Source: JAMOAW01 sp039908535 (GTDB lineage Bacteria; Pseudomonadota; Magnetococcia; Magnetococcales; JADFZT01). Taken from it: a stretch of DNA of 37,095 nt. Shown piece after piece: positions 36,951-37,095 of the stretch. The translations under genes and the position numbers were made by a program. The stretch is from the NCBI GenBank assembly GCA_039908535.1, contig JAMOAW010000022.1, positions 1 to 37,095 of the forward strand, read 5' to 3'. The number at the start of each line of letters is the position of its first letter. Within the stretch, counting starts at the first letter, position 1. The notes under the pieces are model-generated. The model saw only the letters and a program-made list of their open reading frames with translations. It was not told where the DNA came from and searched no databases.

Positions 36951-37095
36951 TAGTAACCGTTCAGATAAAAAAAATTAAAAACAAGACCTTGGGGGATTGC
37001 ATCCCCCAACCCCCCTGCTATTTGAAGAAAGCAAAACCGAATTCAAAAGCAAAGTCAAAAACAAAACCCTGGGGGCAATCCCCCAGACCCCTTTT
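36951..37095. repeat. Composite repeat at the right window edge, inverted orientation
   Basis: From AACCGTTCAGATAAAA the sequence has hairpin TTGGGGGAT-TGC-ATCCCCCAA, linker CTATTTGAAGAAAGCAAAACC, GAATTC, one AAAGCAAAGTC unit and hairpin CTGGGGGCAATCCCCCAG, ending in ACCCCTTTT at the edge. This is the reverse complement of the element at 9804 and 27723. It lies just upstream of the M16 peptidase gene and presumably continues beyond the window. Confidence 0.92.

Overview
The window is a 37.1 kb piece of bacterial chromosome around the replication-initiation genes. GyrB size, PilR/PilS/PilC/PilD, HemE-HemN-HemY and Nif3-AroE all point to Pseudomonadota. A hemE-flanked candidate origin and the style of the G-rich palindromic repeats suggest a deep-branching alphaproteobacterium-like lineage such as the Magnetococcales, but this is inference from memory and not a database result. 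Both window ends lie inside dispersed repeats, so it looks like an assembly contig broken at repeats.

Layout. (1) 154-2361: a Ser/Thr kinase fused to an HD-GYP domain. (2) 2430-6952, minus strand: a translationally coupled KAP NTPase + NACHT NTPase pair, the best candidate for an undescribed defence system. The NACHT protein carries a dipeptide tract of about 120 residues encoded by a hexanucleotide tandem repeat. (3) 7264-13817: dnaA-dnaN-recF-gyrB. (4) 14122-19367, minus strand: pilC, pilS, pilR and pilD, for type IV pilus assembly and sigma-54 control. (5) 19538-21189, minus strand: a Nif3-like gene and aroE. (6) 21434-22603: an unrecognised 389-residue protein, followed by a very AT-rich gap (22604-22998) with DnaA-box-like sites, then the coupled hemE-hemN-hemY operon. 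(7) 26988-30698: dnaQ, a hybrid histidine kinase and a PilZ-like protein. (8) 30960-34836, minus strand: trxA, an unknown gene, alr and dnaB; then radC (plus) and an M16 peptidase (minus) overlapping tail to tail.

Replication signal. The plus strand is C-rich in most lines I counted left of about 22.6 kb and strongly G-rich just to its right. Genes from 14.1 to 21.2 kb point left, and those from 23.0 to 30.7 kb point right. With the DnaA-box-like sites beside hemE, this suggests that the origin is at 22.6-23.0 kb and not at dnaA. If so, dnaA-dnaN-recF-gyrB are transcribed head-on to the fork.

Repeats. Nearly every longer intergenic gap holds copies of a modular family of short G/C palindromes joined by A/T-rich linkers. 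Copies sit flush against genes: they appear to supply the stop codons of the kinase/HD-GYP gene and hemY, the last codons of aroE, and a possible start codon of the hybrid kinase. No rRNA, tRNA, CRISPR array, transposase or integrase was seen.
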